Below are positions 15,061 through 23,129 of a DNA stretch of 43,923 nucleotides, piece after piece. Position 1 is the stretch's first letter. Each line of letters starts with the position of its first letter. The position numbers were made by a program, and so were the translations under genes. This stretch comes from Chloroflexota bacterium. Lineage in GTDB: Bacteria > Chloroflexota > FW602-bin22 > JACPRP01. The DNA lies in assembly GCA_016210495.1 (NCBI GenBank), contig JACQUC010000040.1:1-43923 (forward strand). The letters run 5' to 3'. Below the pieces are notes generated by a model, which saw nothing but the letters and a program-made list of their open reading frames with translations, was not told where the DNA came from and ran no database searches.

Positions 15061-17067
15061 TCACCTCGCCAACAGGTGTAGTTGCGGCCGGCCCAGGAAC
15101 TCGCTAAGGCCGCGGGCTGAGACCTCGCGCAACCCCTCATCGAGGGCGTTCCAGTCCACGGTGTTCGCGGGTAGAGCGTTGCGCCCGTTGCGAAGAAGCT
15201 GTCCCGCCACGGCCTTCCCGTGGCGGACGAGTATCAGCTCGAGATTGCGGAAGTTCTCACTCTGCACTATCGGGTGTCTGGAACGCGCGAGGACGTCTCG
15301 GGTGTTGACGAAGTGAGCTAGGACAACCCGAAGCTGACGCAGAGTGAGGGGTAGGCTAACCAACTCCGCCCAATTGGCGCACCAGGCAGCCCGGTCGCCC
15401 CATTCTCTTCCCCGCGACATGGCGCTCTCCGCGCCGCCCGTGACGGAAGCAAGGAGGCGGTAGAACTGGGGTTCTGGATAGGGGCAGGCAGTACGCAACG
15501 CTTCGAACTCTCCGAAATGTCGATCAACGAAGGCTCTGAGTCGTGGCCACAGAGCGAGTTGTACGAGTGCGTCGAGGTAGCCTCTGGCCGCATGCGGAAC
15601 CAACCAATGCAGCTTCAAGGATACCTCGCCGAGGGCCCACTGCTCATAGAGGCGGATTCTCTCCTCCGGACCCGCGGCCAGGGCTACCAGCGCAAGCTGC
15701 GCATAGCGGCGAAGAACATTGCGCATTCTGCTGTCGGTGGAGCTTCCACCCGGGTCGGGCTGCACCAGAAGCTCCCAGTGTTTGCGGACCCATTGGGAAT
15801 AGGGCGACGGCTGTTCCGGCAGAACCCGAATCAGAGCCTCGGTCAGCGACAGGAAGCATCGCTGAAGGTCCTCCTCTTGCGACAGGAGGCGCGGCCATTC
15901 CCCGGCCGGAGCGTCCTGGGGGTCCTGCCCCGCCTCCGATTCCTTGGGACGGGGGACAGCTCTGGCGAGGGATTGCTGAAGCAAGGCAAACCAATCGGAA
16001 AGGGTGTCCTTCCAAACGCCCCTGGAGTTCTTGAGCTCGAGCTGCGCCCAGAGGGGACAATCCCTCCCGTCGCAGTGGCTCGCGAGATGCAGGCGGTACG
16101 GCAGCTTCTGGCCCGAGAGACTCGGCAGCAGCTTGCTCGGGTACGGAAAGACCTTCTCCGTTTCAAACCAGTGGCGTCGGTAGATCACGAGAGCGTCTTC
16201 GTGGCGTCCGACCCGCGCCAGGGAGGCGATCTGAATGGCCTCGAGGTCGTTCCATTGCTCCGAGTCGGGCTCCTTCTCCGACTCGCCCACGTGAAGGCAC
16301 CTGGCGCCTTCAGGGCCGAGACTGAAGGTTGCCGCGGCCTCGGCGGCTACCGCGTAGAGCTCGTGTGCAAAGGCCAGACGGCAAAGCTGCGCGAGGCTTT
16401 CCGCGTCGCTCCCGTGCGCGAGGACAGCGCGTCGCAAGAGCACCTCCCCCAGGGACCTCAGCTCGGGAAAAGCGAGTAGGCGCCCGAAGATGGCGACCTC
16501 GTTGGGATCTCCCATGGGGCCCTGGAGCCACTTCAGCACGGCGTCTCGGGCCAGGGGGCGATCGCCCCCTTCGGCGAGGGCGATCGCCGTCCAGCCGAGG
16601 GCCGCCTGGTGCGGTTCCATCCAATCGAAAAGACGGCGGTGTTCGGTCAGCATGGGGTTTTGGGGCCAGGTGACCCAGCCGCGCGCAAAAAGCACCGCCT
16701 GGGCGTCGCTCAGCGAGGGGCCCCTCGCCAGCCTTCCGGGAAGGCCAGCGGCAGTACGAGTGCACTGGTTGATGACCCACTGCAGCATCGCCCCGGAAAC
16801 CCGATTGCAGGCCTGCACCGGCAGGCTGACGGCGCGCAACTCTCCTCGTCTGCCGCCTTCGGCATCAAGGAGGCTTCGAGACAATCGCCATTCGATCAGG
16901 CTCTTGTTGAGGAGCCAGTCATAATCCCGCACGTAACTGAGTAGTGTCTCTTCCCGGAAGGGGGAAAGGGCGTCAGGGGCCAGGTATAGAGTGGTCTGGT
17001 GCAGGGACTCGCCGACGTCCAGAACGCCCAAGTATGCGTGGCTTCGTGGAGCAGTACCAGAACTCAT
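15061..17067 (-). CDS. Large helical protein of unknown function
   Basis: 668 aa, Leu/Ala/Arg/Trp-rich and predicted nearly all alpha-helical, with an irregular TPR- or HEAT-like texture in the middle (AIALAEGGDRPLARDAVLKW, SLGEVLLRRAVLAHGSDAES, IASLARVGRHEDALVIYRRH). The N-terminus (HAYLGVLDVGESLHQTTLYL) is more beta-like. A Cys cluster (CDGRDCPLW) lies near residue 335. No catalytic motif is recognised. The ATG at 17067 overlaps the preceding ORF's stop as ATGA and has AAAGGGG upstream, so translation is coupled. The next gene starts 6 nt after its stop. It is likely a scaffold subunit of the operon's complex. Confidence 0.75.
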   Translation of the reverse strand: MSSGTAPRSHAYLGVLDVGESLHQTTLYLAPDALSPFREETLLSYVRDYDWLLNKSLIEWRLSRSLLDAEGGRRGELRAVSLPVQACNRVSGAMLQWVINQCTRTAAGLPGRLARGPSLSDAQAVLFARGWVTWPQNPMLTEHRRLFDWMEPHQAALGWTAIALAEGGDRPLARDAVLKWLQGPMGDPNEVAIFGRLLAFPELRSLGEVLLRRAVLAHGSDAESLAQLCRLAFAHELYAVAAEAAATFSLGPEGARCLHVGESEKEPDSEQWNDLEAIQIASLARVGRHEDALVIYRRHWFETEKVFPYPSKLLPSLSGQKLPYRLHLASHCDGRDCPLWAQLELKNSRGVWKDTLSDWFALLQQSLARAVPRPKESEAGQDPQDAPAGEWPRLLSQEEDLQRCFLSLTEALIRVLPEQPSPYSQWVRKHWELLVQPDPGGSSTDSRMRNVLRRYAQLALVALAAGPEERIRLYEQWALGEVSLKLHWLVPHAARGYLDALVQLALWPRLRAFVDRHFGEFEALRTACPYPEPQFYRLLASVTGGAESAMSRGREWGDRAAWCANWAELVSLPLTLRQLRVVLAHFVNTRDVLARSRHPIVQSENFRNLELILVRHGKAVAGQLLRNGRNALPANTVDWNALDEGLREVSARGLSEFLGRPQLHLLAR

Positions 17068-17364
17068 TCGCCCGTTCCCCTTTCGTCCATCAGAACGCGC
17101 TGGCAGCCGGATGGACGCGACCCATCGTTCAAATAATCCAACGTCCAGTCGCGAATATCGAGGGCGCCGGTCACAACTACCACATCCTCGCCAGGATGTT
17201 GCAGTAACCCCTTAGCTTCATCCCCATGGTCCCCTGTCTCGAGGAGTGGTCCTGAAGAGCGGACTACGCCGGAACCTCAACCCACGTCGCTCGAAGGTGG
17301 CTTCTCCTGGTTCCAGCGGCTCGAACCCAACATGGCGGTGCGCCGCAGGCAGCCTTCTCGCCAC
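17064..17364 (-). pseudogene. Small ORF split by a +1 frameshift; unknown function
   Basis: One frame starts with GTG at 17364, 10 nt after the zinc-finger gene's stop, and reads a protein-like sequence (FEPLEPGEATFERRGLRF) before hitting TGA at about 17219. A second frame, open from about 17287 but lacking a good start, continues with equally protein-like sequence (GEDVVVVTGALDIRDWTLDY) and ends with TGA overlapping the 668-aa gene's ATG. Removing one G from either GGGG run on the minus strand (17231-17234 or 17222-17225) joins them into one protein of about 99 aa. It may be a sequencing or assembly indel, a real mutation or programmed frameshifting. No family is recognised. Confidence 0.6.
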
Positions 17365-17374
17365 CGCGTCGGCG

Positions 17375-17533
17375 CTACTTCCGGCCGAGTTGTTCTCGGC
17401 AAATCGCGCATATGCCGTCCTTGATATGGCTAAGACAAGCGTATTTGCCGCAAACTCGGCACTGTTTCCCCGATGCAAACATGGCGTATGGTTCAATCTT
17501 GTCGCCACATACCCTGCAGGTGTAGTCGGACAT
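17375..17533 (-). CDS. 52-aa zinc-finger protein with eight Cys/His ligands
   Basis: Reads MSDYTCRVCGDKIEP at the start and ends CAICREQLGRK. The ligands are Cys6/Cys9, Cys25/Cys28, Cys33/His36 and Cys42/Cys45, spaced CX2C-X15-CX2C-X4-CX2H-X5-CX2C. Four pairs in this order are what a two-zinc FYVE/RING-like treble-clef fold uses, although two consecutive zinc ribbons are also possible. An AAGGGGG ribosome site precedes the ATG at 17533. It is the first confident gene of the nine-gene operon. It may act as an adaptor or nucleic-acid/protein-binding module; this is inference. The clear cysteine pattern makes the gene real despite its size. Confidence 0.8.
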   Translation of the reverse strand: MSDYTCRVCGDKIEPYAMFASGKQCRVCGKYACLSHIKDGICAICREQLGRK

Positions 17534-17945
17534 ACTATACCCCCTTGAAAACCCTGGCGCGCCGTCCCCTCACGTGCGGAGGAAAGAGCGCGACGCCGCA
17601 AATCGCGATACATGTCGTTGGAACCCCTAGTAGGGACCTCAGCAGCCCTGCGCCCTCCACCCAATGTTTGCTGCGGGGTAGACTGGCAAGCGACCGGCAG
17701 GAGAACAATATCATAGGTAGACTTGCCGGAAAAGGCGCCCGGCCCGCTCGGTCGTCCCGAGAAATACGGCGCCGAACCAGGCGGATGACCTGCTTCCGGA
17801 ACAACGATGGGAGCCGACCAGCGGGTTGCTCACCGGCAAATCGAGCGGCGTGTTACATAGCAGGGTACACGTTCTCGTTCTGGATTGTGGCCTCCTCGTT
17901 TCTGTGAAGGAATATCAAGGGATCATAACACGCCTTCGCCAGTCT
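17534..17945. other. Upstream region of the nine-gene operon
   Basis: Some 412 bp between the membrane TPR gene and the zinc-finger gene. It should contain the operon promoter, but no -10/-35 pair stands out. A minus-strand frame ending at 17534, one base before the zinc-finger ATG, contains a hydrophobic stretch, but it has no ribosome site or coding bias I can trust. Confidence 0.5.
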
Positions 17946-19925
17946 TTATGGTTGCCCGTCCACTTCTCTGGAGTCCATCATACGGCATGCCGCGCATATC
18001 TTCGCTAGCAGTTCAACCCGGACGACCGGGTCGCCCTGAGCCGCAATCTCCACGGCCTGATCGATCTTCCCACTATTGGCGAGGAACTCTGTCAGGGCGA
18101 CCCATGGCTCGAAAGCCCTATAAGCGTGCGTTTCGGGAATCTGGTTGATTATCTCAACGCATTCATTGACTTGCCCATCTCTAGCCAATCGGGTCGCAAT
18201 CGTCTCCAGCGCCTGCGAACGTTCTTCGTGACCGAAGATTCTGCGTACCACTTCCTGCGCTTCGGTTATGCGGCCGGCCGCGACCAACGCCATACAAATG
18301 GATAACAGAGCCTGATCTGTTTGGTCGACCTCCACGGCGATCTGCAAGGCCCTGTCGAGCCTCGCTGTTGCTGCAAGCGCACCGCATATTGCACGAAGAG
18401 CAAGCGAACGGCGCGTCGACTCCTGTATGCCTCTGGCGGTCGATAGTGCCTCATCGATGTCACCCGATGCAGCCTGTACGGTTGCCGTCCGGAGGGAAGC
18501 CCAGTCGCGCTCATCACCGGGAAGTGCAAGCGCCTCGTGCGCAAGTGACCTCGCTTGGTCTAGGTTGCCGACTCTGGCCATCTGTTCAGCCACAGCAAAC
18601 AGCGCTGATTGTCGGGATGACACGAAGGCCACGCTGATGGATCTCGCCACTGTCAACGCTTCCTCAACCTTGCCTGCCTCGCATAGAGCTTCACACATAC
18701 GACACAGTATGAACACCCTGTGGCAATCATCAGCGATGCTCTGGGCAAGGGATAAGGCTGTGACGAATCGTCCCGCAACGGCGGCTGCCAGACAGATGCC
18801 GCCCAGCGCAAAGTCTCTCTGCTCCATGTCCACAAAATCAGGGATCATCTGGGTGGCCTTTTCGAAGTCGCCGACATCTTCTGAAAGGCTATCGACGATC
18901 CAGCGAAGGATGTTGTCTCTATACTCATCTGCGGCCGCAACGCCGATTATGTTCGCGGCATCCTTACGGATCTTGAGAGCATCTTCCAGCCTATCGGCAA
19001 TCACTAGAGTTCTGCATACCTCTGCTAGCGTGTCTCGCCGGGCGTTCTCATCCGTTATCTCCCGAATCCGTGGAAGGACTTTGTAGCCTTCTTCTGCAAC
19101 GACCGTGACTTCTTCTGCGAAACCGGCGTGATGTAGCGCCTTCGCCACGCGACGTAAGAGGTAGCAGCGTTGTGGCAGACTAACCTCCGGTTGACCGCTG
19201 TCGACAGTCCAGACGTTTCTCACTGCCTCGCGCAAGACCGCTCGGAGCTCACTGGTCACTATGGGCGATGTCGGCGCCACTCGTTGGGGTATATCTCCAG
19301 ACTCGGCGGTCGGTTTGTAGAACCGAGAAAAGTACGCGTCGTACAGCTTTTGAGGAATCCAGCCGTAGATGTAATACGGGAGGACAACGATAACAAACCG
19401 GATCCAGCCAGTCCACGATGGGATACGGTCTGCCGCAAGCGCCCTTTGCCAACTTGCATCTAGACGCGCAATCGGACCATCGGTGAGGGCAGCGACATAA
19501 ATGGCGATTACCGCTCCGCCAAAGAGGGCCTGTGCTAACAGCAAAGCGACTTGGCCTATACTCACATGACGGATGGGCGGCAAAAACAGATTGGACACGA
19601 AGATCACTGGAATGCTCCAGCCCCAGGCAACCAGCCAGTAAATTCTAAGTGGACTGCTCCGGATCCATTCGGCAAGGGCAGCACCTTTCTGTGCCATCAG
19701 CTTTTTGGAGGACCGCTGTTGTGGGCCGCCCTCCCGCTCGGCGTCTTCCCGTCGTTGCTCAACCAAATCAGGGGGTAAGGCGACGGTCGCGTGAGTTACC
19801 GGCTGAGCGGCCATTCGTGCGAGCGTCTTCTCCTCAAGGACTTCATGCTGCCCCGCGCTGTCGGCGGCCACCTGGGGATTGGCTGGCGTTGTTAACCGCG
19901 AGCCCGACGCGATGTTCTCGGACAT
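17946..19925 (-). CDS. Membrane-anchored TPR-like repeat protein
   Basis: About 659 aa. After a polar N-terminal region come three hydrophobic segments at roughly residues 95-115, 125-148 and 175-190. A long array of about 34-residue helical repeats follows (SLAQSIADDCHRVFILCRMC, EALTVARSISVAFVSSRQSA, EALSTARGIQESTRRSLALR), each with the small-residue pattern of TPR-type units, running to the C-terminus. Such proteins are scaffolds; the partner is unknown. Start choice: an ATG at 19931 directly abuts GGAG, so the ATG two codons on (19925), 6 nt after GGAG, is preferred. It lies 412 bp upstream of the nine-gene operon on the same strand and may belong to the same function. Confidence 0.75.
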   Translation of the reverse strand: MSENIASGSRLTTPANPQVAADSAGQHEVLEEKTLARMAAQPVTHATVALPPDLVEQRREDAEREGGPQQRSSKKLMAQKGAALAEWIRSSPLRIYWLVAWGWSIPVIFVSNLFLPPIRHVSIGQVALLLAQALFGGAVIAIYVAALTDGPIARLDASWQRALAADRIPSWTGWIRFVIVVLPYYIYGWIPQKLYDAYFSRFYKPTAESGDIPQRVAPTSPIVTSELRAVLREAVRNVWTVDSGQPEVSLPQRCYLLRRVAKALHHAGFAEEVTVVAEEGYKVLPRIREITDENARRDTLAEVCRTLVIADRLEDALKIRKDAANIIGVAAADEYRDNILRWIVDSLSEDVGDFEKATQMIPDFVDMEQRDFALGGICLAAAVAGRFVTALSLAQSIADDCHRVFILCRMCEALCEAGKVEEALTVARSISVAFVSSRQSALFAVAEQMARVGNLDQARSLAHEALALPGDERDWASLRTATVQAASGDIDEALSTARGIQESTRRSLALRAICGALAATARLDRALQIAVEVDQTDQALLSICMALVAAGRITEAQEVVRRIFGHEERSQALETIATRLARDGQVNECVEIINQIPETHAYRAFEPWVALTEFLANSGKIDQAVEIAAQGDPVVRVELLAKICAACRMMDSREVDGQP

Positions 19926-20064
19926 GGTCATCTCCTACACATGCCATCATCATCCACTTGCTGACGGCTCGGCCCGAAGCTTACGTCTTCATTTTGCTGA
20001 GATGATAACATCTCGCTAACAATAAGTCAACTAGGCAAATAATCGATTGGGTGGATGACATAGA

Positions 20065-20494
20065 CTCGCCCTCGAAGTAGCAGGAGGTCAGGTCGAAGTG
20101 AAGGACCGCAAGGTCCACGCTCTCTCGACGAATGGCCTGAGCTGCCAACTCGACCCAGCGCGTACCCAGGTGAGGGAAGAGAGCGTCCAAGGCACGTCCC
20201 AGGCGCATATCGTGCAGTTGTTCGCCGGGCATCCCCGAAGACCGGCCAAGGCCGTCCTTTGCGCCCAGTCGCCAACGCCGGACAAAAGGTTCCGGTGCGA
20301 ACAGGCGATTGAGTGCCAGTACTACCGCGATGTGCCCCAAGTCTACCAACGCCTTGCGTGGGCCAATCGGTTGATAGTTCCGCAAAGGTCGAGATCGTCC
20401 AGAATGGCAAGACCAGCGGGCTGGCGCCAAGTTGACGCGTCCGCAGTCGCTGGCTCACTCGGGCAAACTGATTAGCACGAGTTTCGTTGTCCAT
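20065..20494 (-). pseudogene. IS1634-type transposase remnant, frameshifted and truncated
   Basis: Starts at an ATG (20494) after AGGAGGT and reads FARVSQRLRTRQLGASPLVL. The match to IS1634-family transposases then moves to a second frame (AILDDLDLCGTINRLAHARR, near 20400) and a third (VVLALNRLFAPEPFVRRW, later ALDALFPHLGTRWVELAAQA and LHFDLTSCYFEGES). Two frameshifts therefore break the gene. Homology ends just after the conserved YFEGE motif, so the DDE catalytic core is missing. It is a dead insertion-sequence relic. No terminal repeats are visible. Family assignment rests on recognised motif order. Confidence 0.75.
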
Positions 20495-20824
20495 CGAGGT
20501 ACCTCCTTCACGGTTGATAGGAAGCACCTTTCGTGCCACGTTACGCGCTACTCATTGTATAAGGGTTGAAAACAGGCTAAGCATCCGGAGTTACGAACTG
20601 AGGTCTTGAGAACCCTTCCTATCGGTGTTTTGTTGATCTCGGCTCAGCGCCCATTTGCAGCTGCCTAGCGTCAGCTATGACAGACTGCCTTGTGAGCGAA
20701 GCGTCCGCGCGGCGCGGCGGCCGAGTGGGCAGCGTATTCGGCGAACTTCCCAGATTCAACAATCTACCGCTATGTGTGCGTATAGAAGGAACTACAGAGG
20801 TGGCGATAGTCAGAATCTTTGAAT
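20495..20824. other. Intergenic region between transposase relic and pho operon
   Basis: Some 330 bp with the strong ribosome site of the dead transposase (AGGAGGT near 20500) at one end and the 3' flank of the HD-domain gene at the other. I see no gene here. A GC-rich patch near 20705-20720 (GCGGCGCGGCGG) could form structure. Confidence 0.45.
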
Positions 20825-21598
20825 CTAAAACGTGTAGAACTTGACCAGCCGCTTCTCTACCTCGCCCTCGATTCTGGCCTCGATCTCGACGTAGTCGGCG
20901 ATGCTCGAGTTGCGCAGCTTGCGCTTCAATAGCTCGTCTATTTGGAATATGCCGGCCGAGTTGCTCATCTTGATCTCGATGCCGATGGGCTTGACCTCGC
21001 CGCTTTTCAGCGTGACGCTGTCGATGGCGGCGGCGGATACGGAATGGATATTCACCTGGCCGGCCTCGAATAGAATCCTGGACCGCCCTTGCGTTATGTC
21101 GAGGGCATCGGCCACCTTGACCACCCCAGCCTCGATGGTCAGGCACGGCGTGTCCCAGCGGTGTGCGACGATGGCGTGGAGAACTTCGCTGGTGATAATG
21201 GTACCTTCCTCTACCGCATAGATGCCGTCCAGGAGCTCCTTGAGCTTGGGCCGGGCAAGGGTCAGACTGTGCCGCTCGTGGTCCTCCCTGTGGATGGCGA
21301 TTCCCAGGTCGTGCAAGCATTCCGCGAGCACCACGATGACCTCGGCGTCGTCGCCGGTCATACCGTAGTTCTTCACCACACTGGGCTCGATTCCCTTGTC
21401 GACGAGCAGCCGCAGCAGCTTGAGCGCGATGTTGGCGATGATGCGAATGTGCACCTCGCCGTGGTCGGTCAAGCCCGAGCGATCCACGGCGTTGACGTTG
21501 GCGCACTTCCAGAGCTGGCGCAGCTCTACGTCCTGGTTTATCTTGCCCACGACCTGCTCTAGCTTGTGGTTGTGTCTCGTCGGGACGTTTATGGGCAT
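20825..21598 (-). CDS. HD-domain phosphohydrolase-like protein at the end of the pho operon
   Basis: 257 aa. An HD-type metal site is visible: His in LTDHGEVHIRIIANIALKLL near residue 46, the HD doublet in LAECLHDLGIAIHREDHER, and a later VVKVADALD aspartate, the typical H...HD...D order. The C-terminal 90 residues (KPIGIEIKMSNSAGIFQIDE, VEIEARIEGEVEKRLVKFY) form a separate, probably regulatory or oligomerising part. HD proteins hydrolyse phosphate esters, often of nucleotides. It lies 27 nt after phoU on the same strand, suggesting a role in phosphate-starvation signalling or nucleotide turnover. Ribosome-site spacing at the ATG (21598) is long, so the start is less certain. Confidence 0.8.
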   Translation of the reverse strand: MPINVPTRHNHKLEQVVGKINQDVELRQLWKCANVNAVDRSGLTDHGEVHIRIIANIALKLLRLLVDKGIEPSVVKNYGMTGDDAEVIVVLAECLHDLGIAIHREDHERHSLTLARPKLKELLDGIYAVEEGTIITSEVLHAIVAHRWDTPCLTIEAGVVKVADALDITQGRSRILFEAGQVNIHSVSAAAIDSVTLKSGEVKPIGIEIKMSNSAGIFQIDELLKRKLRNSSIADYVEIEARIEGEVEKRLVKFYTF

Positions 21599-21625
21599 AT
21601 TACGGTCGGTTTCCTCCAGCGGTGC

Positions 21626-22291
21626 TCAATAGGTGGACACATTCATTTCCACCATCTTTCCGGTTACGGTGAAGACCACGCGCTCGCAGATGTTGGTCAC
21701 GCGATCCCCGATGCGCTCCAGATTGTGCGCGGCCCACAGTAGATAGGTAGCCCGTGTGATGGTCCGCGGATCCTGAATCATGAAGGTAAGCAGCTCACGA
21801 TAGACCTGGTCGTAAAGCACGTCGATCTCGTCGTCCTCGGCGGCGATGATCTTCGCGGCCTCCGCATCTCTGGCCACCAGGGCGTCCAGAGACCTTCGCA
21901 GCATGTCACGTGCCTTCTCGGCCATGCGGGGAATGTCGATCAGCGGCTTGATGAGCGGCTCCTCGCCCAGCATCAGGTTGAGCTTCGCGATTCCCTCCGC
22001 GTGGTCGGCCATCCTCTCCAGATCGGTGATGATGCTCAGAGCGGCCGCGATGAAGCGCAAGTCGCTGGCCATGGGCTGCTGGGTGGCGATGAGCAGCAGC
22101 GCCCTCTCTTCGATGTCGAAGCGCTTCTGGTTGATCTTCAGATCATCCTCGATGATGCGCTGTGCCTCCTGCAAATCCCGCTTCTTCAGCGACTCGATGG
22201 ACCGATCGATGGCCTTGTCCACCATACTTCCCAGGACGAGCACCTCGTCTTGCATCGCACGCAGTTGCTTATCGAAGCTCTCTCGTGTCAT
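21626..22291 (-). CDS. phoU: Phosphate transport system accessory protein PhoU
   Basis: 221 aa, the usual PhoU length, with the two-repeat three-helix architecture. The metal-binding E/D signature is present in both halves (FIAAALSIITDLERMADHAE and YLLWAAHNLERIGDRVTNIC). PhoU relays the state of the Pst importer to the sensor kinase and keeps the regulon off when phosphate is ample. One base separates the pstB stop from its ATG (22291); GGAGG lies 10 nt upstream. It is followed by the HD-domain gene. Confidence 0.95.
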   Translation of the reverse strand: MTRESFDKQLRAMQDEVLVLGSMVDKAIDRSIESLKKRDLQEAQRIIEDDLKINQKRFDIEERALLLIATQQPMASDLRFIAAALSIITDLERMADHAEGIAKLNLMLGEEPLIKPLIDIPRMAEKARDMLRRSLDALVARDAEAAKIIAAEDDEIDVLYDQVYRELLTFMIQDPRTITRATYLLWAAHNLERIGDRVTNICERVVFTVTGKMVEMNVSTY

Positions 22292-22292
22292 A

Positions 22293-23123
22293 TCAGCCGA
22301 TCCTCCCCGTTATGTAATCCTCCGTGCGCCGGTCACTCGGGTTGGTGAAGATCCTGCGCGTTGGGCCAAACTCTACGATTGTCCCGGCACGGTCTTCGCC
22401 CGCCATCAGCACTGCGGTCCAGTCGGATACGCGTGCCGCCTGCTGCATATTGTGCGTGACGATGATTACAGTATACTCCTCCCGCAGCTCGCGCATAAGG
22501 TCCTCGATCTTGAGGGCTGCAATGGGATCGAGCGCGCTGGCAGGCTCGTCCATCAGGATGACCTCCGGCTCCACGGCCAGCACGCGGGCGATGCACAGCC
22601 GTTGTTGCTGGCCGCCCGAGAGCTCGAGCGCCGGGCGATATAGCTTGTCCTTGACGTCATCCCACAGGGCCGCTCTGCGAAGGCTCTTCTCGACGATAGT
22701 CGCGAGGCGTCCGCGATCTCCCACGCCGTGGACCCTGGGTCCGTACGCTACGTTGTCGTACACGGATTGAGGAAAGGGATTGGGCCGCTGAAAGACCATC
22801 CCCACCCTCTTCCTCAGCTCCACGACGTCGACCGTGGGAGCGTATATGTCCTCGCCTCTCAGCAGCACCTTGCCCTCCAGTCGCGTGTCGCGAAACACCT
22901 CGTTCATACGGTTGACGGTGCGCAAGAGGCTTGACTTGCCGGATCCGGAGGGACCGATGATGGCCGTGATCTGCCTGGCGAGGACGTCGAGGCGCACGTC
23001 CTTCAAGGCGCGGAAAGAGCCGTAAAAAAGGCTCACCCCTTGCAGACTGGCCTCGATGGGGGCATTGTCCTTTGGGCCGTGGCCCTGGTTACTCAGTTTG
23101 GTACCATTTGCAAACAATGGCAT
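22293..23123 (-). CDS. pstB: Phosphate ABC transporter ATP-binding protein PstB
   Basis: 276 aa. Walker [11 protein letters not shown]-loop [14 protein letters not shown] (the FPxS-type Q-loop is typical of PstB), signature [13 protein letters not shown], Walker [14 protein letters not shown] and H-loop VTHN are all present. It hydrolyses ATP to drive phosphate import through PstCA. The ATG at 23123 has GAGGTG 7 nt upstream and lies 6 nt after the pstA stop. The first 25 residues are a poorly conserved extension. Its stop nearly touches phoU. Confidence 0.95.
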   Translation of the reverse strand: MPLFANGTKLSNQGHGPKDNAPIEASLQGVSLFYGSFRALKDVRLDVLARQITAIIGPSGSGKSSLLRTVNRMNEVFRDTRLEGKVLLRGEDIYAPTVDVVELRKRVGMVFQRPNPFPQSVYDNVAYGPRVHGVGDRGRLATIVEKSLRRAALWDDVKDKLYRPALELSGGQQQRLCIARVLAVEPEVILMDEPASALDPIAALKIEDLMRELREEYTVIIVTHNMQQAARVSDWTAVLMAGEDRAGTIVEFGPTRRIFTNPSDRRTEDYITGRIG

Positions 23124-23129
23124 GCCCTG

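Noticed and set aside
15517..16479. Long plus-strand frame across the 668-aa gene
   Set aside because: Antisense shadow in GC-rich DNA; no ribosome site or recognisable domain.
17535..17804. 89-aa minus-strand frame ending one base before the zinc-finger ATG
   Set aside because: Contains a hydrophobic stretch but no ribosome site, no family and mixed codon bias; kept only as a note.
20619..21506. Long minus-strand frame over the HD-domain gene
   Set aside because: Highly Arg/Gln/His-rich, low-quality composition; it shadows the HD gene, which has clear motifs.
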